From contig DIVG01000049.1 in NCBI GenBank assembly GCA_002422425.1, positions 36,330-86,499 of the forward strand: 50,170 nucleotides of DNA, given 5' to 3'. Every line of letters starts with the position of its first letter. The first letter of the stretch is position 1. The DNA is from Akkermansiaceae bacterium UBA6138 (GTDB lineage: Bacteria; Verrucomicrobiota; Verrucomicrobiia; Verrucomicrobiales; DEV007). The notes beneath the pieces are model-generated. The model was not told the origin of the DNA, searched no databases, and worked only from the letters and a program-made list of their open reading frames with translations. Below are positions 9,087 to 17,718 of this stretch, piece by piece. The translations under genes and the position numbers were made by a program.

Positions 9087-9542
9087 ATGCCCTATCGCAT
9101 CTGCAGAATCTTTGAAATCGAAAATGGGCACATGCTCAGCAAGCATCCTGACAAGTGCCGCTTTCCCCACGGCCACTCGCGCCGGGTCGAGTGTGTCCTC
9201 GAAGCACCCGACCTCGACGCGCGTGAAATGGTCTCTGATTTCAAGGTGCTGAAACTCATCCTCGGCGACTACCTCGATCGCTTCGACCATGCCATGTGCA
9301 TGAATACCGACGATCCGGCCTATGAGGAGTTCAAGGCACGCTACGGCGACAGGGTTATCGGCTACAAATCCGAGGACCCCACCACCGAAATCCTCGCCAG
9401 AGACATTTTCCATCACCTGAGCACGTCACTCGACAGCTACCGCGCCGGAGCGGCCCCCGACTTCCCCCTTCGCGATACCGTTCGTGTTGCCTCGGTGAAA
9501 GTCTGGGAAACATCGAGCTCGTGGGCCGAATTTACCGGATGA
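9087..9542 (+). CDS. queD: 6-pyruvoyl-tetrahydropterin / 6-carboxytetrahydropterin synthase family (QueD-like)
   Basis: The 151-residue protein has the hallmarks of the PTPS/QueD family, which turns dihydroneopterin triphosphate into 6-carboxytetrahydropterin for queuosine or a related pterin. The zinc ligands are His15 (ENGHML), His28 and His30 (FPHGHS), with a catalytic Cys24 just before them (DKCRF). The C-terminal VWETSSSWAEF motif carries the conserved Glu. Length is slightly above E. coli QueD. No other queuosine gene (queC, queE, folE) is adjacent, so the pathway assignment is inferred from the Cys-x3-His-x-His spacing, which is that of QueD rather than of mammalian PTPS. It starts at an ATG with no Shine-Dalgarno sequence. 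Confidence 0.85.
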   Translation: MPYRICRIFEIENGHMLSKHPDKCRFPHGHSRRVECVLEAPDLDAREMVSDFKVLKLILGDYLDRFDHAMCMNTDDPAYEEFKARYGDRVIGYKSEDPTTEILARDIFHHLSTSLDSYRAGAAPDFPLRDTVRVASVKVWETSSSWAEFTG

Positions 9543-9644
9543 GCCTTCACCCTTGCGCGATTCGGTAACCGGTGAATCCGCCATTTAGTGATTGCCAAGA
9601 GGATTCCTTGCCTGTTTTATGGTCGGTCAGAACCAGACCATTGT

Positions 9645-10559
9645 ATGCCGGATAGACCCGCCGCCGATTCGCCTGACTCCCCGGCCCCAGGCCAAAACGC
9701 TTCCTCGAAGCGGCGCACCCTCCTGAACCGCTCCGCCAGCACGGCATTTCTCATCGGGCTGGTCGCCGTCGCCCTCTGGTTCTCGGAGGTCTGGATCTTC
9801 CTCGTGCTCTTCACGATTCTTTCCTTCGGCGGCCTCATCGAGTATTTCCGCCTTTTCCCCCACCCCGGCTTCCGGCGCTTTCGCTGGCTCGCCTTCCTCG
9901 GGGCGGGCGGATACCTCGCCCTGCTTTATTCGCCGCTCTGGGGCTTCAGAGGCGACTGGCTCGGCCAGATCGACGGCATCTTCCTGGCCCTTCTCACGAT
10001 TCTGATGGTCCTGACACGCCTGCGCGCGCCCCTCGAAGGCTACCGGTCCTTCGACGAGATCGCCGCGACCCTCTTCGGCTTCGCCTATTGCGTCCTTCTT
10101 TTCAGCTTTGTGCCGAAGATTCTCCTTCTCCCTGCACTTGGTTCGGACTCGGTCGTCTACCTCGTCTACCTCGTCGCCGTGACCAAGCTCACTGACATGG
10201 GAGCCTACCTCGTCGGCTCGGCCATTGGAAAAGACAAACTCGTCCCCCAGATCAGCCCGGGAAAGACGTGGCAGGGTTTCTGGGGAGCACTTTTCTTTGC
10301 GGTGGTCGGCAGTTACGTCTTCTATTTCGTCGCGGGCGACCGGATCCCTATCATCACGGCAGTCCATGCCGGGGTTCTCGGGCTGCTCATCGCACTCGTC
10401 GCCGTGCTGGGCGATCTCGCCGAATCCATCATCAAGCGGAGTCTCGCCGTGAAAGACAGCGGCCACGTTATGCCGGGCATCGGCGGATTTCTCGACCTCA
10501 TTGACTCGGTCATTTTCACGGCACCGGTCTTTTATTTTTACCTCCTTCTTTTCAACTGA
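9645..10559 (+). CDS. cdsA: Phosphatidate cytidylyltransferase
   Basis: CdsA makes CDP-diacylglycerol from phosphatidate and CTP at the inner membrane, the branch point for all phospholipids. The 304-residue protein begins with a polar proline-rich N-terminus of about 25 residues. Several hydrophobic helices follow (for example STAFLIGLVAVALWF and WIFLVLFTILSF). The C-terminal signature is SIIKRSLAVKDSGHVMPG followed by GGFLDLIDS. The position normally held by His in PGHGG is Ile here, a variant common outside proteobacteria. I prefer the ATG at 9645; a GTG at 9588 would add 19 residues. It is the first gene of a cdsA-dxr-ROK operon, with 19 bases to dxr. The usual upstream partner uppS is absent. 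Confidence 0.9.
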   Translation: MPDRPAADSPDSPAPGQNASSKRRTLLNRSASTAFLIGLVAVALWFSEVWIFLVLFTILSFGGLIEYFRLFPHPGFRRFRWLAFLGAGGYLALLYSPLWGFRGDWLGQIDGIFLALLTILMVLTRLRAPLEGYRSFDEIAATLFGFAYCVLLFSFVPKILLLPALGSDSVVYLVYLVAVTKLTDMGAYLVGSAIGKDKLVPQISPGKTWQGFWGALFFAVVGSYVFYFVAGDRIPIITAVHAGVLGLLIALVAVLGDLAESIIKRSLAVKDSGHVMPGIGGFLDLIDSVIFTAPVFYFYLLLFN

Positions 10560-10578
10560 GCCCTTCGGGCGCACCCAG

Positions 10579-11742
10579 ATGTCTGAATTTTCCCGACCCA
10601 AAAAAGTGGTGGTGCTCGGCTCAACCGGATCGATCGGGGAAAGCTCTCTGAAAGTAGCCCGGGATCTTCCCGATCGCATGACCCTGATCGGTCTCGCCGC
10701 GAACAGCAGCGTCGCTTCTCTCGCGAACCAGATCAATGAATTCGGGGTCAAACAGGGTTGTCTTTATGATTCAAACGGGTTGGATCGCCTCAGATCAGGG
10801 GTGCCGTCGGACGTCACTCTGCACGGCGGCGAAGCCGGTCTCATCGAGCTCGCGACGCTGCCCGAGGCCGACCTCGTCCTTATCGCCATCGTCGGAGTCG
10901 CCGGCCTCCGCCCCGCCCTCGCCGCGATCGAGGCGGGCAAAGACATCGCCGTGGCGAGCAAGGAGATTCTTGTCATGGCCGGCGAGGCTGTCATGTCGGC
11001 GGCGCGGCGCAAGGGGGTGAAGGTGCTTCCCGTCGATTCCGAGCACAACGCCATTTTCCAGTGTCTCGAGGGCCACGAGGCGAAAGCCGTCTCGCGGCTT
11101 ATTCTCACCGCTTCAGGAGGCCCCTTTCGCGAACTGCCCGCGGCGGATCTGCCCCACGTCACGGTGGAACGGGCTCTCAAACACCCGACCTGGGAGATGG
11201 GTCGCAAGATCACGATCGACTCGGCCACCCTCTTCAACAAAGGCCTCGAAATGATCGAGGCACGCTGGCTTTTCGACATCGAGATGGGACGCGTCGATGT
11301 CATCGTCCACCCCCAGAGCATCGTCCACAGCATGGTCGAATTCATCGACGGATCCATTCTCGCGCAACTCAGCACGACGGACATGTGCTTCCCCATCCAG
11401 TATGCCGTGACCTGGCCCGAGCGGGTCACCAACACCCTTCCGCCGCTCGATTTTGCGCAGCTCGCCCGGCTCGACTTCGAAGCCCCGCGCTGGGACGACT
11501 TCCCCGCTCTGCGGCTCGCGAAGGAAGCGGGCGAGACCGGCGGCACCCTCCCCGCCGTTTTAAATGCGGCCAACGAAGTCGCCGTGAGCGCTTTTCTGGA
11601 ACGTCACTTGAGCTTTCCGGGAATCTGGAACACCGTCGCTGAGACGATGTCCCGTCATCGCTCGCTGAACCAACCCGGGTTGGATGATATCATCGAAGCC
11701 GATCTCTGGGCCCGCCGAACCGCGCAAGGACTCCTCTCATGA
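10579..11742 (+). CDS. dxr: 1-deoxy-D-xylulose 5-phosphate reductoisomerase
   Basis: Dxr (IspC) carries out the first committed step of the methylerythritol phosphate pathway to isoprenoids, converting DXP to MEP with NADPH. The 387-residue protein shows the NADPH-binding VVVLGSTGSIGESSL at the N-terminus, the metal and substrate motifs VDSEHNAIFQ and ASGGPFR, and the long conserved segment with KHPTWEMGRKITIDSATL and NKGLEMIEA. It also has VHPQSIVHSMVEF. The start at 10579 gives the canonical N-terminus; a reading from 10501 would overlap cdsA and add unrelated residues. It lies 19 bases after cdsA and overlaps the ROK gene by ATGA, so the three are translationally coupled. Its presence shows that this organism uses the MEP route. 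Confidence 0.97.
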   Translation: MSEFSRPKKVVVLGSTGSIGESSLKVARDLPDRMTLIGLAANSSVASLANQINEFGVKQGCLYDSNGLDRLRSGVPSDVTLHGGEAGLIELATLPEADLVLIAIVGVAGLRPALAAIEAGKDIAVASKEILVMAGEAVMSAARRKGVKVLPVDSEHNAIFQCLEGHEAKAVSRLILTASGGPFRELPAADLPHVTVERALKHPTWEMGRKITIDSATLFNKGLEMIEARWLFDIEMGRVDVIVHPQSIVHSMVEFIDGSILAQLSTTDMCFPIQYAVTWPERVTNTLPPLDFAQLARLDFEAPRWDDFPALRLAKEAGETGGTLPAVLNAANEVAVSAFLERHLSFPGIWNTVAETMSRHRSLNQPGLDDIIEADLWARRTAQGLLS

Positions 11743-12728
11743 TCAAAAAAAAGGCACCCTACCCCGGCCGCGTCTGGGTTGGATTCGACCTCGGCGGCAC
11801 CAAGATGCTCGCCAAAGTCTTCAACGATGACTACCAGACCCTCGGTCGGGCCAAACAGAAGACACTTGGCGCAAAAGGATCCAAGACCGGCCTCGCCCGC
11901 ATCGTCACCCTGATCGAGGAAGCCCTCGCCGATGCCGGAGTCCAGCCCGGCCAGATTGCCGGAATCGGCGTAGGCTGCCCCGGCCCCGTTAATCCGGAAA
12001 AAGGCGAAATCGTTGAAGCCCCCAATCTCGGGTGGAGCAAAGTCCCCGTCGAGGCCCATCTCGGCAAGGCCTTCGGCTGTCGCGCCGTGATCTGCAACGA
12101 CGTCGATGCCGGCGTCTACGCCGAATACACCGAAGGGGCCGCCCGTGGAGCCCGCTGCGCCGTCGGCATTTTTCCCGGAACCGGCATCGGTGCCGGAGCC
12201 GTCATCCGCGGACGCCTCCTCCAGGGGGCCTCTCTCTCCTGCATGGAGCTCGGCCATATCCCGCTTTTCCCCGAGACCTCGGGGAAGGGTGAAGACGGCA
12301 CCACCCTCGAGACCGAATGCTCGCGTCTCAAGATCGCCGCCGAGGCCGCCCGGGCCGCCTACCGGGGCCAGGCCCCTCACCTGCTCAAGGCCTGCGGGAC
12401 CGACATTTCCAACATCACCAGCGGCGCCCTCGCCAAAGCGATCGAAGCCGGTGACACCGCCATCGAAGACATCGTCCGCCGCGCCGCGACCCTCCTCGGC
12501 TGCGGTGTCGCCACCGTCGTCCACCTCCTCGCTCCCGACGTCATCGTCCTCGGCGGCGGCCTCGTCGAGGCCATGCCCGAACTCTACCTTGAGACCGTCA
12601 GAAAATCCGCTCAGGATCGTGTTCTCGGCCCCTACAAAAAGAGCTTCAAGATCGTCACCGCCGAGCTCGAAGAAGACGCCGGCGTCATGGGTTCCGCCGC
12701 CTGGGCGAGGAAGACGATCGAGGGGTGA
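11739..12728 (+). CDS. ROK-family sugar kinase (glucokinase-like)
   Basis: The 329-residue protein has the ROK fold. FDLGGTK (residues 16-22) is the phosphate-binding loop, GIGVGCPGPVN is the second motif, and ICNDVDAGVYAE supplies the catalytic Asp. GIFPGTGIGAGAVI and MELGHIP follow, then the adenosine motif DVIVLGGGLVEAMPELY. The zinc site typical of many ROK proteins (CxCGxxGCxE) is not present; the equivalent region reads TLETECS with a single cysteine. It probably phosphorylates glucose or a related hexose in the cytoplasm. There is no N-terminal HTH, so it is a kinase rather than a NagC-type repressor. Its start overlaps the dxr stop (ATGA at 11739-11742), which places it in the cdsA-dxr operon. 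Confidence 0.87.
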   Translation: MIKKKAPYPGRVWVGFDLGGTKMLAKVFNDDYQTLGRAKQKTLGAKGSKTGLARIVTLIEEALADAGVQPGQIAGIGVGCPGPVNPEKGEIVEAPNLGWSKVPVEAHLGKAFGCRAVICNDVDAGVYAEYTEGAARGARCAVGIFPGTGIGAGAVIRGRLLQGASLSCMELGHIPLFPETSGKGEDGTTLETECSRLKIAAEAARAAYRGQAPHLLKACGTDISNITSGALAKAIEAGDTAIEDIVRRAATLLGCGVATVVHLLAPDVIVLGGGLVEAMPELYLETVRKSAQDRVLGPYKKSFKIVTAELEEDAGVMGSAAWARKTIEG

Positions 12729-12749
12729 GGAGGTAATTTTTTTTCCCAA

Positions 12750-12947
12750 ATGATGGATCCGAAAACCAATCGCCAACAAAAATCGGATCTGAGCCGGGTA
12801 AAGCTCGAACCTCTCCCTACGCACGAGAAAATCGAGCAGAGTGTCACGATTCCCGAAGGGATTTTCAGAGGCGAGCAGGCCATCCAGGCAGGCCGAATCG
12901 TGTCCCACAAAGATGCCAAAGAGCGAATGAAACGATGGCTCAGTTGA
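12750..12947 (+). CDS. Small protein, antitoxin-like C-terminus
   Basis: This 65-residue ORF encodes a charged soluble protein. Its C-terminal QAGRIVSHKDAKERMKRWL resembles the end of small RHH- or Phd-type antitoxins, where an AGRVVSHEE-like motif is common. The N-terminal part does not show a clear DNA-binding domain. It begins with two consecutive ATG codons, 21 bases after the ROK gene. GGAGG occurs upstream, but too far from the start to be a normal ribosome binding site. No toxin gene is adjacent: the next gene is a transporter. It is either an orphan antitoxin or an unrelated small protein. It is kept because it is colinear with its neighbours and its composition looks like a real protein. 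Confidence 0.5.
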   Translation: MMDPKTNRQQKSDLSRVKLEPLPTHEKIEQSVTIPEGIFRGEQAIQAGRIVSHKDAKERMKRWLS

Positions 12948-13014
12948 TTTCCCGTGACCCGTGATTGACTTCGTTTCACTCCATCTATCTCCGCTGCGCT
13001 TCGATTTTTGCCCC

Positions 13015-14937
13015 ATGAACCGCCCCTACGCCTCCACCGCGATTCAGACCACCGGAATGCCTCCGGGTATTCCCTACATTATCGGCAACGAGGCGGCGGA
13101 GCGTTTCAGCTTCTACGGCATGCGGACCATTCTCACGGTCTTCATGGTGAACTACCTCTGGCTCATGGGGAACTCGGTCGGCGAGCGCATGAGCGATACC
13201 GAGGCGACCGAGCATTTTCATCAGTTCGTCTCTCTCGTCTACCTCACCCCCATCGTCGGCGCCCTCCTCGCGGATCTTTTCTTCGGAAAATACCGCGTCA
13301 TCATGGCGCTCTCGATCGTCTACTGCCTCGGCCACGGGGCCCTCGCCCTGATGGGCCTCGCGGGTGAGGCGGGCACCTGGCTGGTGGCGGGCCTGTGGCT
13401 CATCGCGATCGGGTCCGGCGGGATCAAGCCCTGTGTCTCAGCCCACGTCGGCGACCAGTTCGGCCGACTCAACCGCGATCTCATTCCCCGCATTTTCAAC
13501 TGGTTCTACTGGTCCATCAATCTCGGGGCCTTCGTCTCGACTCTGCTCACGCCCTGGCTGCTGGAGTGGTATGGCCCGCATTGGGCTTTCGGCGTGCCCG
13601 GATTCCTCATGGCCCTCGCCACCCTCGTCTTCTGGATGGGGCGCTGGAAATTTGTCCATATCCCCGCACGGGGCGGATCCTTTATCCGCGAACTCGCAAG
13701 CGGCCCCGGCCTCAAGGCCATCGCGAAACTCTGCACGATCTACCTCTTCGTCGCGATCTTCTGGGCGCTCTTTGACCAGAGCGGCTCCTCGTGGGTGCTC
13801 CAGGCGGAAAACATGGACCTGAACTTCCTCGGGGTGGAGTGGCTCCCCAGTCAGATCCAGGCGCTCAATCCCATCCTCATCCTGACCTTCATCCCGCTTT
13901 TCTCCTACGTCGTCTATCCCCTCATCGACCGGTTTTTCCCGCTCACGCCACTGCGCAAAATCGCGATCGGTCTTTTCATCATGGTGATTTCCTTCGTCCT
14001 TGTCGCGATTGCCCAGATGAAGATCGACGCCGGTGAGACGCCCTCGATTTCATGGCAGCTGGTGGGGTATATCGCGCTCACCGCCGCCGAAGTGATGGTC
14101 GCGATCGTCAGCCTCGAGTTCAGCTACACCCAGGCCCCCAGGGCGATGAAGTCGGTCATCATGTCGCTCTGGCTCATCGGTGTTTCCTTCGGCAATCAGG
14201 TCACCGCGCAGATCAATCGGGTCATTCAGGTCGAGAATCCCATCGCCGGAGTCTCTGCCACCGGGAGCGAAGCCTCGCACGGCGGATTCGACGGACGGGT
14301 CGGGACCGACGATGACATCCTCTTAACCTTCGACGCCGAGGGCAAACGGACCGATCTGCGTTTCCGCGGACGCGAACAGCTCGACGAACTGCTCGGCCGG
14401 GTCTCGCTGCAGATCGAGGCGAATCAATTCACCGCCCCGTCCCGGTCCGAGGGAAAAGAAATCGCCGCCGCCGTCCTCGATCCCTGGGGCAATCCCTATC
14501 ACTACCGCCTCATCAACCGCAATCGACTCCGCATCTGGAGCTCGGGGCCCGACGAAAAGCTGACCACCCCGTGGGATCAGGGCGCCATCCTCGTGATCGA
14601 TCGACCGGTGGTGCGCGAGCCCTCGGCCATGGCCCGATTTTTTGACCACTTCCACCCCGAACAGACCTGGCTCGATCAGCGACGACAAAAGCTCGGGCTG
14701 CCCACCGAGGCCGAAGCCGCCGCGAGGGGACCCGCGATCTCCCGCGAATACTTTGTCGGAGGCCAGATCAAACTCGAAGGCGCCGCCTACTTCTGGTTCT
14801 TCAGCGGGCTCATGCTCGTCGCCGCTTTTCTCTTCCTCATTGTCGCAAAACTCTATCGCCCGGTGGAATACTTCCACGATGAGGAGGAGGACGAAGCACA
14901 GGAAGCCGAGGCGGTGGAAGAGGCGGCGGGGCGGTGA
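13015..14937 (+). CDS. POT/PTR-family peptide transporter with a large insert
   Basis: This 640-residue inner-membrane proton-coupled oligopeptide transporter has the POT signature ExxERFSFYG (residues 26-35). It also carries the GADLFFGKYR-like loop (LLADLFFGKYR), GSGGIKPCVSAHVGDQF and FNWFYWSINLGAF motifs of the family. Hydrophobic helices run to about residue 400 (SVIMSLWLIGVSFGNQV). A hydrophilic stretch of roughly 180 residues follows (405-588) before the final helix (YFWFFSGLMLVAAFLFLIV) and an acidic tail. The start at 13015 gives the standard N-terminus; a GTG at 12961 would add 18 residues without support. POT proteins are usually 450-520 residues, so the insert explains the excess. 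It is probably extracytoplasmic, because the last POT helix runs from the periplasm to the cytoplasm. Confidence 0.88.
   Translation: MNRPYASTAIQTTGMPPGIPYIIGNEAAERFSFYGMRTILTVFMVNYLWLMGNSVGERMSDTEATEHFHQFVSLVYLTPIVGALLADLFFGKYRVIMALSIVYCLGHGALALMGLAGEAGTWLVAGLWLIAIGSGGIKPCVSAHVGDQFGRLNRDLIPRIFNWFYWSINLGAFVSTLLTPWLLEWYGPHWAFGVPGFLMALATLVFWMGRWKFVHIPARGGSFIRELASGPGLKAIAKLCTIYLFVAIFWALFDQSGSSWVLQAENMDLNFLGVEWLPSQIQALNPILILTFIPLFSYVVYPLIDRFFPLTPLRKIAIGLFIMVISFVLVAIAQMKIDAGETPSISWQLVGYIALTAAEVMVAIVSLEFSYTQAPRAMKSVIMSLWLIGVSFGNQVTAQINRVIQVENPIAGVSATGSEASHGGFDGRVGTDDDILLTFDAEGKRTDLRFRGREQLDELLGRVSLQIEANQFTAPSRSEGKEIAAAVLDPWGNPYHYRLINRNRLRIWSSGPDEKLTTPWDQGAILVIDRPVVREPSAMARFFDHFHPEQTWLDQRRQKLGLPTEAEAAARGPAISREYFVGGQIKLEGAAYFWFFSGLMLVAAFLFLIVAKLYRPVEYFHDEEEDEAQEAEAVEEAAGR
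14227..14778 (+). other. GspG-like module inside the POT transporter
   Basis: Residues 405-588 of the transporter form a soluble insert. It contains LDPWGNPYHYRL and RIWSSGPDEK (about 488-515), the pattern seen at the C-terminus of type II secretion major pseudopilins (GspG), where DPWGNPY is followed by an SSGPDGK-like turn and a calcium-binding loop. An earlier GRVGTDDDI stretch (428-436) looks like the GTxDDI end of the same fold, so the order may be permuted or partly duplicated. Similarity was recognised by eye only. Confidence 0.5.
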
Positions 14938-15171
14938 GGGGAGAGAGATCTTGATCTCCTCGTCAGGAAAGAGGATCAAAACGCTCGGACTCCGCAGAAA
15001 AGGTTTGAGAATCGCCAGGTTCTCGTCATTGCGAGTTCCTGCTACAAATCCGGCCCTCAGTTCGCCGAGAACGAAAAACGCGGGCAATTCAAGCTCGTCA
15101 CCGTCACACCAGTTCAACTTTTGACGCAACCTTCTCCGCCGGGGGGGGTTATTCACGAGAACCCTCCGGCC

Positions 15172-17709
15172 ATGACTCCCAGACCATCCCGCCCCTCCGT
15201 CCTCCTCCCGTTGATATTCTCACTCGGGGCGCCCCTTCCTTCATCGGTCATCGCGCAGGAGATGGCCCCTTCCTCCGCAGAGGCGGCACCGAGCGAGGAA
15301 CAGATCGCCTTTTTCGAAAAAACGATTCGGCCCGCCCTCGTGAAACACTGCTACGACTGCCATTCCAGCGACAGCGCCAAGGTCCGGGGCGGGCTCCTTC
15401 TCGACACTCGCGAGGCCTCTCGTGCGGGGGGGGACACGGGCCCTGCCGTGGTTCCCTTCCAGCCCGGGGCGAGCCTTCTCCTCGCGGCGATCCGCCACGA
15501 CGATCCTGATACGGCGATGCCGCCGAAATACCAGCTCGACGCCGACCTCGTGACTGACTTTGAGAGGTGGATCGCCATGGGCGCGCCCGACCCGCGCGAG
15601 AAAACGTCCGGGGTCGCCCTGCCACAAACCTACACCAACACCATCGACATCACGAAAGGGCGCGAGCACTGGGCCTACCAGGCTCCGAAAAAAACCGCTA
15701 TACCCGCCGGGGCAGACCCCGCCTGGAGCCGTAACGCCATCGACAGCTTTGTCTCGGCGGCCCACCAAAGAGAGGGTCTCTCCCCCGCCGGCGATGCCGC
15801 GCCGCGCGACCTCCTACGACGGCTCTATTTCGACCTCGTCGGACTGCCCCCGCAGCCGGACGAAGCAGCCGAATTCGAGCGCGCTTACCTGGAAAATCCG
15901 GATTCTGCCGTGAGCGAAACAGTGGCCCGCCTCCTCGCCTCCGCGCGCTTCGGTGAGCGCTGGGGTCGCCACTGGCTCGACGTGGCCCGCTACGCCGAGT
16001 CCTCGGGCAAGGAGGTCAACGCGACCTTTCCCCAGGCCTGGCGCTACCGCGACTACGTCATCGACGCCTTTAACTCTAACAAGCCTTTTGACCGCTTTCT
16101 CATCGAACAGATCGCCGGAGACCTCCTTCCGGCGCAGTCAGATGCCCAACGGGCCGAACAACTCATTGCGACGGGCTTCCTTGCCCTCGGCACCAAGGGG
16201 CTCAACGAAGCGAATTCCCGCCAGTTCCGCTTCGATCTCGTCGATGAGCAGATCGACACCACGACCCAGGCCTTCCTGGCAACCACGGCGGCCTGCGCCC
16301 GCTGTCACGACCACAAATTCGATCCCATCCCGATGGCGGATTACTACGCCCTCGCCGGGATCTTCCTGAGCAGCGAGACGCTCTACGGCGGTAGCAACGG
16401 GCAGCAGACGCGGCGCGCCACCGACCTGATCAAACTGCCGAAGGGATCGGTAACATCCCTCCCCGGTATTCCGCTCGCCGAATCGATCGACCTCGCCTTC
16501 CAGCGGGAAACATTGCTCGAATCGATCAACGAACTCGAAGCGGAGGCACTCGAAGCCCGCCGCAGCGGCGGCGATCCCCTCAGGCCAAACCTGCGCGCGC
16601 AATTCCAGCGTACCCAGCTCGGTATTGTCGAAGCCCGCCTCGACTCCCATGAGGCGGACGGAACCGCACGCGACCTCGCCATGGGAATGCGGGACAGCAG
16701 GGAGCCCTTCGATTCCCAGATCCTCCTCCGCGGAGAGGAGGACCTGGCCATCGACCAGCGGGTAGGGCGCGGCTTCCTCCAGGTGATCAACACCAACGAC
16801 GCCCGGCCCATTCCCTCCGACCAGAGCGGACGCCTCCAACTGGCGCAATGGATGGCCTCGCCGGAAAACCCCCTCACGGCCCGGGTCATCGCCAACCGGA
16901 TCTGGCTCTGGCTCTTCGGCGAAGGTATCGTGCCCACAGTCGACAACTTCGGCACCACCGGCGAAGCGCCCGGGCACCCCGAGTTACTTGACCATCTCGC
17001 GGGGCGGCTCGTCGAACTGGACTGGTCGATCAAGGACCTCATCCGCGAAATCACCGCGAGCCGGACCTACCGCATGGCCACCACCTACGACGCCGTCAAT
17101 GAGGAGAAAGATCCCGAAAACCGCTTCCTCTGGAGAGCGCGGCCACGCCGCCTCGACGCGGAGGCGACGCGCGACGCGATCCTTGCGGTGAGCGGCCAGC
17201 TCGACCTGGAGCGGCCCCCGGGCTCCGTCGTCGCCGAAGTCGGGCCCGGCTTCGTGGGACGAACCATCCCCGAAACCAGCTTCTCCGTCGAAACGCTGAA
17301 CCGTTCGGTTTATCTACCGGTCGTGCGCGGGGCCGTGCCTGAGTCCCTTGCCCTCTTCGACTTCGCCGATCCGAGCCTGCCCTCAGGCAAGCGCGAGAAC
17401 ACCAACGTTCCCTCGCAAGCCCTCTTTCTCATGAACTCGCCTTTTGTGGCGACAGCGGCCGACCGCTTTGCCTCGCGGTTGTTCAGCGAACGTGGCCTGC
17501 GCGGCCCCGAACTCATTCGCGAAGCCTTTCTCCAGGCCTTCTCCCGTCCCCCCACCGAGGCCGAGTCACTCGAGACCGCGGCCTTCATCGGACGCTTCCT
17601 AACCGTCGCAAAAGATCAGGGTCTTCCCGACGACGAGGCCCGCCTCCTTGCCCTAGCCGGCTTCTGCCAATCGCTCCTCTGCAGCGCCGAATTCCGCTTT
17701 CTCAACTAA
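15172..17709 (+). CDS. Exported PSCyt1-DUF1549-DUF1553 protein (planctomycete-type cytochrome c-like)
   Basis: The 845-residue protein starts with a signal peptide ending near VIAQE (residue 30). The PSCyt1 domain that follows holds a haem-binding CYDCH motif (Cys60, Cys63, His64). The middle DUF1549 domain includes RLYFDLVGLPPQPDEA, ERWGRHWLDVARYAES and a second CxxCH-like motif ACARCHDHKFDPI (Cys375, Cys378, His379). The C-terminal DUF1553 domain contains MASPENPLTARVIANRIW and the FGTTGEAPGHPELLDHL segment. These proteins are abundant in Planctomycetes and Verrucomicrobia and are nearly always paired with DUF1501, as here ten bases downstream. They are linked by context to polysaccharide or sulfated-glycan use; the biochemical role is not established. 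A TTG at 15121 would add 17 residues ahead of the signal peptide and is rejected. Confidence 0.92.
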   Translation: MTPRPSRPSVLLPLIFSLGAPLPSSVIAQEMAPSSAEAAPSEEQIAFFEKTIRPALVKHCYDCHSSDSAKVRGGLLLDTREASRAGGDTGPAVVPFQPGASLLLAAIRHDDPDTAMPPKYQLDADLVTDFERWIAMGAPDPREKTSGVALPQTYTNTIDITKGREHWAYQAPKKTAIPAGADPAWSRNAIDSFVSAAHQREGLSPAGDAAPRDLLRRLYFDLVGLPPQPDEAAEFERAYLENPDSAVSETVARLLASARFGERWGRHWLDVARYAESSGKEVNATFPQAWRYRDYVIDAFNSNKPFDRFLIEQIAGDLLPAQSDAQRAEQLIATGFLALGTKGLNEANSRQFRFDLVDEQIDTTTQAFLATTAACARCHDHKFDPIPMADYYALAGIFLSSETLYGGSNGQQTRRATDLIKLPKGSVTSLPGIPLAESIDLAFQRETLLESINELEAEALEARRSGGDPLRPNLRAQFQRTQLGIVEARLDSHEADGTARDLAMGMRDSREPFDSQILLRGEEDLAIDQRVGRGFLQVINTNDARPIPSDQSGRLQLAQWMASPENPLTARVIANRIWLWLFGEGIVPTVDNFGTTGEAPGHPELLDHLAGRLVELDWSIKDLIREITASRTYRMATTYDAVNEEKDPENRFLWRARPRRLDAEATRDAILAVSGQLDLERPPGSVVAEVGPGFVGRTIPETSFSVETLNRSVYLPVVRGAVPESLALFDFADPSLPSGKRENTNVPSQALFLMNSPFVATAADRFASRLFSERGLRGPELIREAFLQAFSRPPTEAESLETAAFIGRFLTVAKDQGLPDDEARLLALAGFCQSLLCSAEFRFLN

Positions 17710-17718
17710 CCACCCGCT

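Noticed and set aside
11655..13016. Minus-strand open frame of 453 codons
   Set aside because: It is antisense to the ROK gene and the small ORF and is rich in Gly/Glu/Asp with no motif.
14938..15171. Possible short gene between the POT transporter and the PSCyt gene
   Set aside because: The 234-base gap is open on the minus strand as part of a frame that continues antisense through the transporter. It has no start or domain of its own.
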